From contig NZ_AP022587.1 of the NCBI RefSeq assembly GCF_010731715.1, positions 4,898,001 to 4,962,000 of the forward strand: 64,000 bases of DNA. The letters are read 5' to 3'. The position numbers were made by a program, and so were the translations under genes. Shown one piece after another: positions 46,640 through 55,691 of the stretch (its first letter is position 1; every line of letters starts with the position of its first letter). The notes under the pieces were generated by a model. That model was not told the origin of the DNA, ran no database searches, and saw only the letters and a program-made list of their open reading frames with translations. Source of the stretch: Mycobacterium stomatepiae (GTDB lineage Bacteria > Actinomycetota > Actinomycetes > Mycobacteriales > Mycobacteriaceae).

Positions 46640-49381
46640 ATGCAGGCCAACACGCACTCGGCACGGATCGTCGCCACCAGGATTCAGCCGCCGACCTACG
46701 TCGGCAAGCTTGTCGCCCGCGACCGCCTGATCGATCTGCTGCGCGCCAACCGCAGCAAGCGCTTGGCGTTGATCCATGCGCCGGCCGGATTCGGCAAGAC
46801 GACCCTGGCGATGCAATGGCAGCGCGAATTGCGCGCCGACGGCGTTCCAACCGGATGGATCAGTCTCGACCGTGACGACAACGACGTCTTTTCGTTTCTG
46901 CGGTGTCTGGTCGAGGCGGCCCGACGCGTCGAGCCCACTGTGGGCGCGGAGCTGGCCGATCTGCTCGAACAACACTCCCGCGACGCGCAGCGTTATGTGC
47001 TGGCCGAGTTGATCAACCAAGTCGCCGAATACCGTCTGCCCGTGGCGATCGTGCTCGACGACTGGCATCTGATCGAGGATCCCGAGACGATCGGCGCGCT
47101 GGAATTTCTGCTCGACGTCGGCCCGGACAACCTGCACCTGATTGTGACCAGCCGAACCCGAACACCGGCGATCGGCAAGCTCAAGGTGCGTGACCAGGTC
47201 AGCGAAATCGACGCCACCCATTTGCGATTCGACCAAAGCGAATCCGCGGCTTTTCTGCTCGACCTCAAGGCGCTGGAGCTCGACGGCGACGACGTGCTAC
47301 GGCTGTGGTGCAGCACCGACGGCTGGATCGCCGCGCTGCAACTGGCCACCCTGTCGTTGCGCAACACCAAGGACCCGGCGGCGCTCATCAGCGGCTTCTC
47401 CGGCCGTCACCACTCGATTGGCGACTATCTGGCCGAGAACGTCCTGGACGCTCTGCCCGGTGAGTTGCTCGACTTTCTGCTGACCACCTCGATCTGCGAT
47501 CGGCTATGCGGCGGCCTCGCGGCGGCTGTCAGCGGACAGCCGCGCGGACAGGCCGTTCTCGAAGAACTCGAACGCCGCGACATGTTCCTGATGCCCCTCG
47601 ACGACAACCGCGAATGGTTTCGTTACCACCACCTCTTCGGTGGATACCTACGCCAGCGTCTGGAACGCGACCATGCCGACCGGATCGTGGAGCTGCACCG
47701 GACCGCTTCGGCGTGGTTCTGCGAGCAGGGACTGCTCAGCGAGGCTGTCACGCACGCGCTGGCCGCCGGTGACGACACCGAGGCCGTCGATCTGGTGGAA
47801 CGCGAGGCCATGAACCTCGTCGAGCACAGCCGGATGGCCAGCCTGCTCGGGCTGGTGAACAAACTCCCGAAGGACCTCGTACCCCGCAGGCCGGCCCTGC
47901 AGATCGCGGTCGCGTGGGCGAACTGTCTGCTGCAGCGCGCCGAAGACGCGCAGACCGCGCTGGATCACGTCCGTGCCGCCCTGGCCGAGGCGACCGATGC
48001 CGCGGCCGCGGACATCCTGGGCGAAGCCGACGTCGTACAGGCGTGTACCGACGTCTACCGCGACCGCATCGACCGCGCTGCCGTCCTGGTCGCTCCCTGC
48101 ATCGTCGAGAAGCCGAGTTGCCGGCCGTTCCTGGTGGCGGTCTCGGCCAACATCTGCACGTTCGTCGACATCCACACCTTCGCCTACGACACGGCGCTGG
48201 CGCGCCAACAGTGGGCCAAGCCATTTCACGCACTGGCCAGTGGCCCCTTTGCCTGCGTGTACGGACGATGCTTCGCGGGGCTGGCGGCGTTTGCCCAACT
48301 GGATCTGGATACCGCCCAACACCGTTTCGTCGAGGCCCGCGATCTGGCGCAGAGCATGGCCGGCGAGCATTCACACGCCGCGCGCCTGGCGGGCGCGCTG
48401 GTGGGTCGGCTGTACTACGAGCGCGGCGAAATCGAAGCGGCTGAAACGCTTCTAGAAGAGTGCCACGAGCTCGGGGCCGAAAGTGGTGTCCCCGACTTCA
48501 TGATCGCGACCTACTGCACGCTGGCCCGCATCAAAGTCCTGCGTGGCGACATCGATGACGCATTCTCGCTGCTTGACGAGGGAAGTCGTGCGGCGCAAAG
48601 ATTTTCGCTGCCCCGGTTATCCGCCGCCATCGACTGTGTGCGCCTCGGTCTGCACCTGGCCTCGGGTGACGTCGACCGTGCAGAGGATGTTCTCGCTCGC
48701 CAGAGCGGCGAAATTCCGTTGGGAGTCAATGGAATCCAACTGGCTGTCCGTCACTACCGCCTCAACATGCAGGCACAGATCCTGGGCGCGCACGGTGATC
48801 ACAACGCCGCGACGGCGCTGCTGTCCAAGGTGCCGCAGGAATGCCAGTTCGCGGGAGCACGGTACGGCGAAATCGCAAGCACTATCGCACTCGCGAGGGC
48901 GTTTTCGCTGGCCGGCAACGCCGACGCCGCAGCGGAGGTGCTGGTGCCCGCACTGGTCTCGGGGTCGGGCTGCGGTCTGCTGCGCACCGTCGTCGATGCC
49001 GGGCCAGAGCTGATGAAAGTTGTTGTCGGACTTCGCGAAGCGAGCCGAACCGGTCGCTGGGCCTCGGACTTGCCCGAGGTGCCGGCCGAGTATCTGTCGT
49101 TGCTGCTGACCACCGCGCACAACGACGCCCAGAAGGCGGCCATTCCGGTGATCGGCCGCGCCGGCGAGCGCAGCTCGCTGCCCGAGGAAGAGCTCAACGG
49201 CCGTGAAGTCGAAATCCTGCGCCTGCTGGAACGTGGTCTCACCAACAAGCAGATAGCCCGCAACCTCGGCGTCACGATCAACACGGTCAAGTGGTATCTG
49301 AAGAACATCTACGTCAAGCTCGGTGTCGCACGACGTCTCGAATCAATCGCCGAGGCACGTCGACGCCAGATCCTGCCTTGA
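46640..49381 (+). CDS. Large MalT-like LuxR transcriptional regulator (STAND ATPase)
   Basis: This protein has 913 residues from ATG 46640, with GGGGAGG 8 nt upstream. The N-terminal NTPase has Walker A IHAPAGFGKTTLAMQW (K53) and Walker B LPVAIVLDDWHLIED. A helical TPR-like region spans about residues 330-830. The C-terminal LuxR helix-turn-helix is LNGREVEILRLLERGLTNKQ to TVKWYLKNIYVKLGVARR. MalT-type proteins oligomerise with ATP and an inducer to activate transcription. It is convergent with the EAL gene with only 5 nt between. Inducer unknown. Confidence 0.9.
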   Translation: MQANTHSARIVATRIQPPTYVGKLVARDRLIDLLRANRSKRLALIHAPAGFGKTTLAMQWQRELRADGVPTGWISLDRDDNDVFSFLRCLVEAARRVEPTVGAELADLLEQHSRDAQRYVLAELINQVAEYRLPVAIVLDDWHLIEDPETIGALEFLLDVGPDNLHLIVTSRTRTPAIGKLKVRDQVSEIDATHLRFDQSESAAFLLDLKALELDGDDVLRLWCSTDGWIAALQLATLSLRNTKDPAALISGFSGRHHSIGDYLAENVLDALPGELLDFLLTTSICDRLCGGLAAAVSGQPRGQAVLEELERRDMFLMPLDDNREWFRYHHLFGGYLRQRLERDHADRIVELHRTASAWFCEQGLLSEAVTHALAAGDDTEAVDLVEREAMNLVEHSRMASLLGLVNKLPKDLVPRRPALQIAVAWANCLLQRAEDAQTALDHVRAALAEATDAAAADILGEADVVQACTDVYRDRIDRAAVLVAPCIVEKPSCRPFLVAVSANICTFVDIHTFAYDTALARQQWAKPFHALASGPFACVYGRCFAGLAAFAQLDLDTAQHRFVEARDLAQSMAGEHSHAARLAGALVGRLYYERGEIEAAETLLEECHELGAESGVPDFMIATYCTLARIKVLRGDIDDAFSLLDEGSRAAQRFSLPRLSAAIDCVRLGLHLASGDVDRAEDVLARQSGEIPLGVNGIQLAVRHYRLNMQAQILGAHGDHNAATALLSKVPQECQFAGARYGEIASTIALARAFSLAGNADAAAEVLVPALVSGSGCGLLRTVVDAGPELMKVVVGLREASRTGRWASDLPEVPAEYLSLLLTTAHNDAQKAAIPVIGRAGERSSLPEEELNGREVEILRLLERGLTNKQIARNLGVTINTVKWYLKNIYVKLGVARRLESIAEARRRQILP

Positions 49382-49386
49382 TGGAC

Positions 49387-50613
49387 TCAATGGAGCCGGT
49401 CGAGCAAGTTTCGCGCCGCTGCGGTGACGCGCTCCCGGTCGAAGGTGATTGACATTTCGTAGCGCCGGTCTCCGTCGCCGTCGGGCCCGCATGCGGGGAA
49501 CGTTCGCTCGCGTGCGATCAGTGCCGCGGCAGTGTCGGGGCCAAGCACCAAGACGCTCGACTCGCGCGTCAGCGGATCGTCGTCATCCAGCCGCACCTGC
49601 CGCACCTGGGGTCCCAGCTCCGCCGGCAGGTGCTTACCGAAAACTGCTACCATCGGCGATCTTTCGGCGGCTATAGACAGGTTTCGGCTGGATATCCCCT
49701 GAACGTCGTCGGCGTCTTGCAGCGTGAAGAGAATCATCGGAGGGGTTTCGGCGGTGATGGCTATCCGACCGAGGTGCCGCGCGAGTTCGGTGACCGTCTG
49801 CTTGCGGACGATCCGTGTCGTGGGAACGGCCGCTGCCAGACCGAGGGTCGACGGCTCGACCTTCGTCGGAAGCCGCGCTTTTCGCACCGGCCACTTGAAC
49901 GCCCGTGGCGTGGTCGGCAGTTCTCCGGGGCTGCCGAACCGCATTCCCTGACCCAGCGCGGCGCCGAACGCCAACGCTTGTTCGAGATGGTCGTCGGTTT
50001 CGATTCCTTCCGCGCAGATCACGGCGCCGGTCCGTTCGTGGTGCGCGGTGATGGCCGCGATGGTCCGGGCCTGCATGCGATTCGGCTGGTTGTGTATCAA
50101 GCCCATGTCGAGTTTCAGGATTTCGGGAGACAGCACGTCGAGCAGAACCAGCGAATCGGGATGTGAGCCGATGTCGTCGAGCGCGATCGCGAATCCCAGC
50201 GAGCGAAGTGCGGCGACCTTGCGCAGAAGTGCGCGCGGATTGGTCAACAAGCCGCGCTCGGTGACCTCGAACGTCAGTCGGAAGCGAGTCGCGGCGTGCA
50301 TGACATCGTCGTCCTCGACCGGGTCGACGTGCGTCGTCGCGGGTTCGCAATTGATCAGCAGCAACATCCCGGGAGTCGACGTACCCAGTAGCGCTCCCCG
50401 GGCCGCCGCCCGAATGCACGCCCGATCCAGCGTGTCCAACCGGCCGGTCTGCTCGGCGCGGGTGAACACGTCGATCGGCGACGGATTGTTCAGTTGCGGC
50501 CAGCGCGCGAACGCCTCGTAGCCGATCACCGTTTCGCTCGGCAAAGCCACGACCTGCTGAAATGCCGAGACCAGCCCGGTACCCGTGACCGCGTCATCGA
50601 GCGCGTCAGTCAT
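49387..50613 (-). CDS. EAL-DICT c-di-GMP phosphodiesterase
   Basis: This 408-residue protein has an N-terminal EAL domain with signature VIGYEAFARW, LLLINCEP, FEVTERG, IALDDIGSH, ILKLDMGLI and VICAEGIET. These retain the Glu, Asn, Asp-Asp, Lys and Glu residues expected for metal and substrate binding. The C-terminal 190 residues match the DICT sensory domain (MILFTLQDADDVQGISSRNL, SSVLVLGPDTAAALIARE). It should hydrolyse c-di-GMP to pGpG. It is divergent from a diguanylate cyclase, giving opposed enzymes side by side. Confidence 0.88.
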   Translation of the reverse strand: MTDALDDAVTGTGLVSAFQQVVALPSETVIGYEAFARWPQLNNPSPIDVFTRAEQTGRLDTLDRACIRAAARGALLGTSTPGMLLLINCEPATTHVDPVEDDDVMHAATRFRLTFEVTERGLLTNPRALLRKVAALRSLGFAIALDDIGSHPDSLVLLDVLSPEILKLDMGLIHNQPNRMQARTIAAITAHHERTGAVICAEGIETDDHLEQALAFGAALGQGMRFGSPGELPTTPRAFKWPVRKARLPTKVEPSTLGLAAAVPTTRIVRKQTVTELARHLGRIAITAETPPMILFTLQDADDVQGISSRNLSIAAERSPMVAVFGKHLPAELGPQVRQVRLDDDDPLTRESSVLVLGPDTAAALIARERTFPACGPDGDGDRRYEMSITFDRERVTAAARNLLDRLH

Positions 50614-50803
50614 AGTCGGGTTCGAGGTTATCGCAGGGCTAATTGCGCCAAGGGCCAGTGGTCATGAATTCAACGCTAACGCCGAACACCGTGTTTGACC
50701 GCGTGACCACCCAATTTCCCCCGATTGGCCACCCCAACGGGTGGCAGCTATCTTAGACGTCCGTAGAATAGCGGCGTTATTTGTCACGGCCTGCGGGCCC
50801 CGG

Positions 50804-51913
50804 ATGGGCATGTCGATGGTGAAACAATCGGATCATTACGACCTGCTCAGCGCCTATCTAAAGAACCGCGGCCTGCAAAGCATGTGGCAACGATCAAATT
50901 TCATTGTTATCGCCGCACAGTCTGCGCTGCCGGCAATCATGCTGTGGAGTCCCAGCGGACCGACCCAGCCGGTTGGGCGGGCGGTATCGGCTGCGATATC
51001 GGTGCTGGGGCTGATCGGCGCGACGCTGTGGTTGGTTCGTTGGCCCACCCGCCGAGAATCGATCCTCTTCGCGTTTTCGGCGATGGCCGCCATTAGCATC
51101 GCGTCCCTGTTTTTATCCAACCCCTACACCGGTCTGATGGGTTGCACGATTTTCGCCATTCTCGGCGGCTTCATCGCGTACTTCCATTCAGTTCGCTTGG
51201 TGCTCACCAACTTTGTCGTCGCCGCGATTTGCGCGTCGATCCTGGTGCATCGTTACATCGTTGCGACCGGCGACATCGCCCTGATCAGCGCCGGGCTGAT
51301 TACCGTTGCGGTGCTCAATATCGGTGTGCCCTTTGGGATTCTGTCACTGATGCATACGCTGCGGAACGATCTTCGAAGCACCGACCGTGATTCGCTGACC
51401 GGCCTGCACAACCGGCGCTCGTTCTACAACGCGGTGTCTGAGCTGATGGCGCTGCACGGTCGGTCCGCGGGAAGCTATCTGGTAACCGCGGTGATCGACC
51501 TGGACAACTTCAAGCAGATCAACGACACCCAGGGGCACGCCGTCGGGGACCAGGCGTTGGTTGCCGTCGGCTCGGCTCTCGAGCAGAACTGCCGGCCCGC
51601 GGCGGTGATCGCGCGCGTTGGCGGTGAGGAATTCGTCGTCGTGGACACCGCCTCCACACCGCAGCACGCGACGATGACCGAACGGCTCCGCCAGGCGGTC
51701 GCCGACATTCCGTTCCCGATCACCGCCAGCATCGGGACCGCTGCCATTGCACTCGACGAGCTTCCGACGATAGCCGACATGGAAGTCGTCGACGACTTGA
51801 TCGGCACCGCCGACGCCGCGATGTATGAGGCCAAGCGCGCCGGCGGCAATCGGGTGTGGCACTGCCCGGAGTTGTTATCGCGTGCCGCACGTCAGCCCGT
51901 GTCCGGCTCCTAG
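50804..51913 (+). CDS. Membrane-bound GGDEF diguanylate cyclase
   Basis: This protein has about 370 residues from ATG 50804; several in-frame ATGs nearby leave the start uncertain. About six transmembrane helices (residues 30-180) form an unassigned sensor, followed by a GGDEF domain (DSLTGLHNRRSFYNAVSELM, VIDLDNFKQINDTQGHAVGD). The active-site loop is GGEEF in IARVGGEEFVVV. The inhibitory I-site position reads RPAA where RxxD is needed, so product feedback is probably absent. It makes c-di-GMP from GTP. The gap to the EAL gene is 190 bp. Confidence 0.88.
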   Translation: MGMSMVKQSDHYDLLSAYLKNRGLQSMWQRSNFIVIAAQSALPAIMLWSPSGPTQPVGRAVSAAISVLGLIGATLWLVRWPTRRESILFAFSAMAAISIASLFLSNPYTGLMGCTIFAILGGFIAYFHSVRLVLTNFVVAAICASILVHRYIVATGDIALISAGLITVAVLNIGVPFGILSLMHTLRNDLRSTDRDSLTGLHNRRSFYNAVSELMALHGRSAGSYLVTAVIDLDNFKQINDTQGHAVGDQALVAVGSALEQNCRPAAVIARVGGEEFVVVDTASTPQHATMTERLRQAVADIPFPITASIGTAAIALDELPTIADMEVVDDLIGTADAAMYEAKRAGGNRVWHCPELLSRAARQPVSGS

Positions 51914-52041
51914 TTCCTGGCTCTCCCGAACGGCTTCATCCGAAAAGTGTTCGGCCGGAACCAAATTTCCGTGCGTAAATCGGGAACTACGTTGCACCCA
52001 ACGGGTCCGCGCCGCCTCCGGGTAAGCGGTCTACCGGGAGG

Positions 52042-53088
52042 TCAGCTTGCGGCGGGGCAATCCTTCGGATGATGCGGCATCAGACGCATGTGATGTTCGC
52101 AATTCCGTTGCGGTACACCGTGCACCCGCGCCTCGCTCGGGGTCAGGCCGAAGTGTTGCTTGAACACGGTGTTGAAGGTGCTTCTGGAGCGAAAGCCGCT
52201 GGCGATCGCGATGCTGTCGATCGAGGTGTTCGACGGCGACTGGCGAAGCAGCTCGGCCGCGCGGGTGAGTCGTGTGGTGCGGATCAGATCGGCGGTCGTG
52301 GTGCCGGCGCGCTGCAGGGCCAGCTGAATCTGCCGGACCGACCAGCCCAGCGAGTGGGCGACACCGGTCGGCGTGAGGTCGGGATTGCTCGCATAACGCG
52401 CCACGTGTTCGCGCACCGCCTGCTCGACCGAACGGAGTGTGTCGGGAGCACCGCCGCGACCGGTCATGCAGGCGAGCAGCAGGTCGTTGATGGTGGCGCA
52501 CGAACGCGAGAACTCGTAATCGTCGAGGGTTTCGTACTGGGTGCTTACGGTCGAGATCATCGCGCTGACCACCGAGCCGAGTCCGCGCCGGAAGTCCATC
52601 ACGACTGGGCCTTCCGGCAAGTTGAGCGGACGGCGGGCGTTCGCGACATCGTACGTCCAGCCCCGGGCCCAGGAGCTGTGACGAATCTGAAGCGCGCGCG
52701 ACTTGCTCAGGAGCAGAGCCTGACCCGGTTGTAGCTGTATCTGGCGGTGGTCTTGCTCAAAGTCGAGAACGCCGCTGCGGATGACGAAGAGCATGCTCCC
52801 GAGGTCTCCGTCGGCGCGCACGTCGGCGTCCGTCTTCGCATAGTGCAGGCCCTCTGACCAGAAATCGACCACGCGGTGATCCCCGTTGCGCTGAACGATG
52901 CTGCCGGCCCGGAATTTCGCGGTGTCGGGAAAGAGGAAGTGCAGCGAACCGTGATTTGCACAGACATGGTCTACCCAGTAGCCGGCCGGATCGTCCAGTG
53001 CGGTGCGCGTGTCGCTGCGCTCGGTGACGTAGTTACTCACCACGCGTGGGCGCCGAGCCCTGGCGCTGAATTGGTGCCCTCTATTCAT
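52042..53088 (-). CDS. AraC-family transcriptional regulator (AraC-binding-domain type)
   Basis: This protein has 348 residues from ATG 53088; GTG 53118 is possible. It has an N-terminal cupin-like AraC_binding_2 region (about 25-190: GSMLFVIRSGVLDFEQDHRQ, LQPGQALLLSKSRAL). The C-terminal double helix-turn-helix is GVAHSLGWSVRQIQLALQRA and DSIAIASGFRSRSTFNTVFK, followed by QHFGLTPSEAR. The layout suits an activator responding to a small molecule. No obvious target is adjacent: it lies downstream of, and convergent to, the cyclase gene. Confidence 0.88.
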   Translation of the reverse strand: MNRGHQFSARARRPRVVSNYVTERSDTRTALDDPAGYWVDHVCANHGSLHFLFPDTAKFRAGSIVQRNGDHRVVDFWSEGLHYAKTDADVRADGDLGSMLFVIRSGVLDFEQDHRQIQLQPGQALLLSKSRALQIRHSSWARGWTYDVANARRPLNLPEGPVVMDFRRGLGSVVSAMISTVSTQYETLDDYEFSRSCATINDLLLACMTGRGGAPDTLRSVEQAVREHVARYASNPDLTPTGVAHSLGWSVRQIQLALQRAGTTTADLIRTTRLTRAAELLRQSPSNTSIDSIAIASGFRSRSTFNTVFKQHFGLTPSEARVHGVPQRNCEHHMRLMPHHPKDCPAAS

Positions 53089-53265
53089 GGGAGCTCGAAA
53101 TCGCCTCTTCCGTCTCACTAAATGACCATCAAGTCTGCCCGTCTAGTAGACCCGGGCTCCTGGACGTGCGCGCCCCGGCGCATTGCGTGCGCAAATCACC
53201 GATCGTTGGATGGATCTACCTCTCACCAGCGCCGTCGGGCCGGCAAATATTTCCGATCGCCGATG

Positions 53266-53703
53266 TCATCCCCAGTCGCGGGGGGTCAACCGCTCGAGTG
53301 TGTGCAGGAAGATCCGCCGCTCCTCGGTGCTGAGTTCGCCGAGCCAGCGCTCTTCGCCGCGCTGGATCTCGCCCTGAACTGCGTCTTTGACGCGCCGGCC
53401 CGCCTCGGTGATGGCGAGTAACCGCACTCTGCGATCGTCCGGATCGGGCCGGCGTTCGATGTAGCCGTCGTCTTGCAGATCGTCGAGGGTGCGAATGATC
53501 CGAGTCTTGTCCGCGCCGATCGCCGCGGCCAGCGCGGCCTGGGTGCGCATCGAGGACCTGTCCAGCGCTAGCAGGACGACGTAGCCCCACATCGTCACGC
53601 CATGCGCTTCGAGGATCGGCTCCTCCGCCGCGACCAACTCGCGCAGCAGCGGCGCGAGCATCGCGGCCAGGTCGGGGCGCCGTTCCGGCGACTTCGCACC
53701 CAC
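53266..53703 (-). CDS. MarR-family transcriptional regulator
   Basis: This protein has 145 residues from GTG 53703, the first start in frame beyond the operator region. It has a winged helix-turn-helix: RTQAALAAAIGADKTRIIRT followed by LDDLQDDGYIERRPDPDDRR, the classic MarR wing. The flanking helices form the dimer interface. It is divergent from a TIGR03086-type gene, with inverted repeats in the 51-bp gap, so it very probably represses itself and that neighbour. The ligand is unknown. Confidence 0.88.
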   Translation of the reverse strand: MGAKSPERRPDLAAMLAPLLRELVAAEEPILEAHGVTMWGYVVLLALDRSSMRTQAALAAAIGADKTRIIRTLDDLQDDGYIERRPDPDDRRVRLLAITEAGRRVKDAVQGEIQRGEERWLGELSTEERRIFLHTLERLTPRDWG

Positions 53704-53711
53704 CGCGCCAT

Positions 53712-53746
53712 GATAGGCATTGCGGTATCGTATGCGGATGCCTATC
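53712..53746. promoter_or_regulatory. MarR operator candidate
   Basis: GATAGGCAT (53712-53720) and ATGCCTATC (53738-53746) form a perfect 9-bp inverted repeat in the 51-bp gap between the MarR gene and its divergent neighbour. In addition, TCGTATGCG occurs at 53728-53736 and again at 53751-53759, overlapping the ATG at 53755. Confidence 0.7.
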
Positions 53747-53754
53747 GTAATCGT

Positions 53755-54393
53755 ATGCGTACTAACTCGCCTGACATCCGGCCACTGCACCGCATAGCGG
53801 TGCTGCACTCGATCGACATCGTCAACACCGTGACGCGCGACGACGTCGGTAGGCCGACGCCCTGCGGAGGCTGGTCACTTCTTGACCTGCTCGCCCACAT
53901 GACCGTCCAGCATCGCGGATTCGCTGCGGCGGCAAGAGGTGCCGGCGCGGATCTCGAGAACTGGAATGTGGATACCGTCGTCGATGCGGTGCGGGCCGAT
54001 CACGTGCGTGCTTACGCCGATGCCGCACTCGACGTGATCGATGCATTCGCCGCCGATGGCACACCCGAGGCGCTGTTCGGATTACCCGAATTCGGTGCGG
54101 GCGCGGCGGTTCCGGGTGCGATGGCGATGGGCTTTCATTTGGTGGACTATGCCGTCCACGGCTGGGATGTCGCCGCATCGATGGGCCTGCGCTATGAGCT
54201 GCCCGCCGACGTCATCGCCGCCGCCCTGCCGCTGGTGCTGGTCGTCCCCGACGGCGAGTTCCGAAACGCCGGCGGTGCGCCGTTCGGTCCCGCTATCGAG
54301 CCGGCAGGGGGTGACGAGTTCGACCGCATCCTGCGTCACCTCGGCCGCAGTCCGGACTGGGCGCCACGATATTCGTCGGCCAGCGGCGAGTGA
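53755..54393 (+). CDS. TIGR03086-family (MDMPI/DinB-like) metal-binding protein
   Basis: This protein has 212 residues from ATG 53755. The lack of a ribosome-binding site suggests leaderless translation. The N-terminal mycothiol-maleylpyruvate-isomerase-like helical bundle shows RPTPCGGWSLLDLLAHMTVQ and later GFHLVDYAVHGWDVAASMG, supplying the three conserved histidines for a metal. Members use mycothiol or act as metal-dependent transferases. It is controlled in all likelihood by the divergent MarR regulator. Confidence 0.85.
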   Translation: MRTNSPDIRPLHRIAVLHSIDIVNTVTRDDVGRPTPCGGWSLLDLLAHMTVQHRGFAAAARGAGADLENWNVDTVVDAVRADHVRAYADAALDVIDAFAADGTPEALFGLPEFGAGAAVPGAMAMGFHLVDYAVHGWDVAASMGLRYELPADVIAAALPLVLVVPDGEFRNAGGAPFGPAIEPAGGDEFDRILRHLGRSPDWAPRYSSASGE

Positions 54394-54611
54394 TCCGGGA
54401 CGGTGGGGGGCAGCGAATACCTTTGTGCTGCAGCAGATTTGAGTAGTATCCGGTGAATATATCTGCCTCTCAATGCATTTGCTGATGGTCGAGCCGGAAG
54501 TCGAGCAAGATAAACCGGCGAAGAGCCTCGGTGTGTATTGCCACTTTGTCTGCACGTTAGGGTGCTTTGGTGGCCTCAGTGGCCATCCGAATTGAACAGG
54601 TGGGGAAACTC

Positions 54612-55640
54612 ATGACCGCAGCAGCAGACTCGTCGACGCTCGAATCGCGGGTCGGCCACTACTACCGTGTCGACGACACGTACCAGGTCGGCCGCGAGAA
54701 GCTGCGCGAGTTCGCCCGTGCCGTGCAGGACTATCACCCCGCGCACTGGAAACTCGCCGCCGCCGCGGAGCTTGGCTATTCGGACCTGGTGGCGCCGCTG
54801 ACGTTCACGTCGGCCCCGGCCATGGCGGCCAATCGGCACCTGTTCGAATCGGTGGTCATCGGTTATGAGATGTACCTGCAGACCGAAGAGGTCTTCGAGC
54901 AGCACCGACCGATCGTGGCCGGCGACGAGCTGCACATCGACGTGGAACTTTCCTCGGTGCGCAGGATCGCGGGTCGAGACTTGATCACCGTCACCAACAC
55001 CTTCACCGACACTGCCGGCGAACGGGTACATACCCTGCACACCACGGTGGTCGGCGTCACGGCCGAGGACGTCGATCCGGCGATCAGGGCGACCGCCCAG
55101 CAGGTCATGATGCACGACGTGAACCTCGCCGGAATCGAGTACTCCGATGTGGGCTATGAAAAGACGGTGCGCCCCGCGGACGAGGTGAGGATCGCCAACT
55201 ACACCACCCGCACCCTGGGGACGCCGTCCTTCGACGAGGTGAACGTTGGCGATGAGTTACCGGTGCACCACGCCCGACTGTCCCGCGGCGATCTGGTCAA
55301 CTACGCCGGGGTGGCCTGCGATGCCAACCCGCTGCACTGGGACGAGAACCTCGCCAAAATGGCGGGACAGCCCGACGTGATCGCCCACGGAATGCTCACC
55401 ATGGGTTTGGGTGCCGGGTTCGCCTCCACCTGGTCCGGCGATCCCGGTGCGGTCACTCGCTACGCGATCCGGCTGTCCCAGCCCGTGATCGTGTCGGCCG
55501 CCGAAGGCGCGGACATCGAGTACAGCGGCCGAATCAAGTCGCTAGAACCGGCGACCCGCACCGGTGTCGTCATCGTCGGCGCGAAGTCAGGTGGCCGCAA
55601 GATCTTCGGCCTGGCGACGGTGAACGTCCGCTTTAGCTAA
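54612..55640 (+). CDS. Fused HadA-HadB-like (3R)-hydroxyacyl-ACP dehydratase
   Basis: This protein has 342 residues from ATG 54612, behind AGGTGGGG. Residues 1-175 resemble HadA (VGHYYRVDDTYQVGREKLRE, ELGYSDLVAPLTFTSAPAMA), the non-catalytic subunit that holds the acyl chain. Residues 205-342 resemble HadB, with the hydratase-2 motif CDANPLHWDENLAKMAG and IAHGMLTMGLGAGF carrying the Asp and His pair. In the standard FAS-II system these are separate proteins working as a dimer. Here one chain does both, so it probably acts on a dedicated lipid or acyl-CoA. Confidence 0.87.
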   Translation: MTAAADSSTLESRVGHYYRVDDTYQVGREKLREFARAVQDYHPAHWKLAAAAELGYSDLVAPLTFTSAPAMAANRHLFESVVIGYEMYLQTEEVFEQHRPIVAGDELHIDVELSSVRRIAGRDLITVTNTFTDTAGERVHTLHTTVVGVTAEDVDPAIRATAQQVMMHDVNLAGIEYSDVGYEKTVRPADEVRIANYTTRTLGTPSFDEVNVGDELPVHHARLSRGDLVNYAGVACDANPLHWDENLAKMAGQPDVIAHGMLTMGLGAGFASTWSGDPGAVTRYAIRLSQPVIVSAAEGADIEYSGRIKSLEPATRTGVVIVGAKSGGRKIFGLATVNVRFS

Positions 55641-55644
55641 TCGC

Positions 55645-55663
55645 CACACTGTGCCCCCGGCAG
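55645..55663. repeat. 19-bp direct repeat, left copy (tRNA-Arg 3' end sequence)
   Basis: CACACTGTGCCCCCGGCAG is identical to 56961-56979, which overlaps the last 12 nt of the tRNA-Arg gene plus 7 nt beyond. This copy also sits inside an 8-bp hairpin (CCACACTG ... CAGTGTGG, 55644-55668), which could terminate the dehydratase transcript. The insertion sequence lies between the two copies. Confidence 0.8.
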
Positions 55664-55691
55664 TGTGGTGTTTCAGGACATGCGAATGGGG

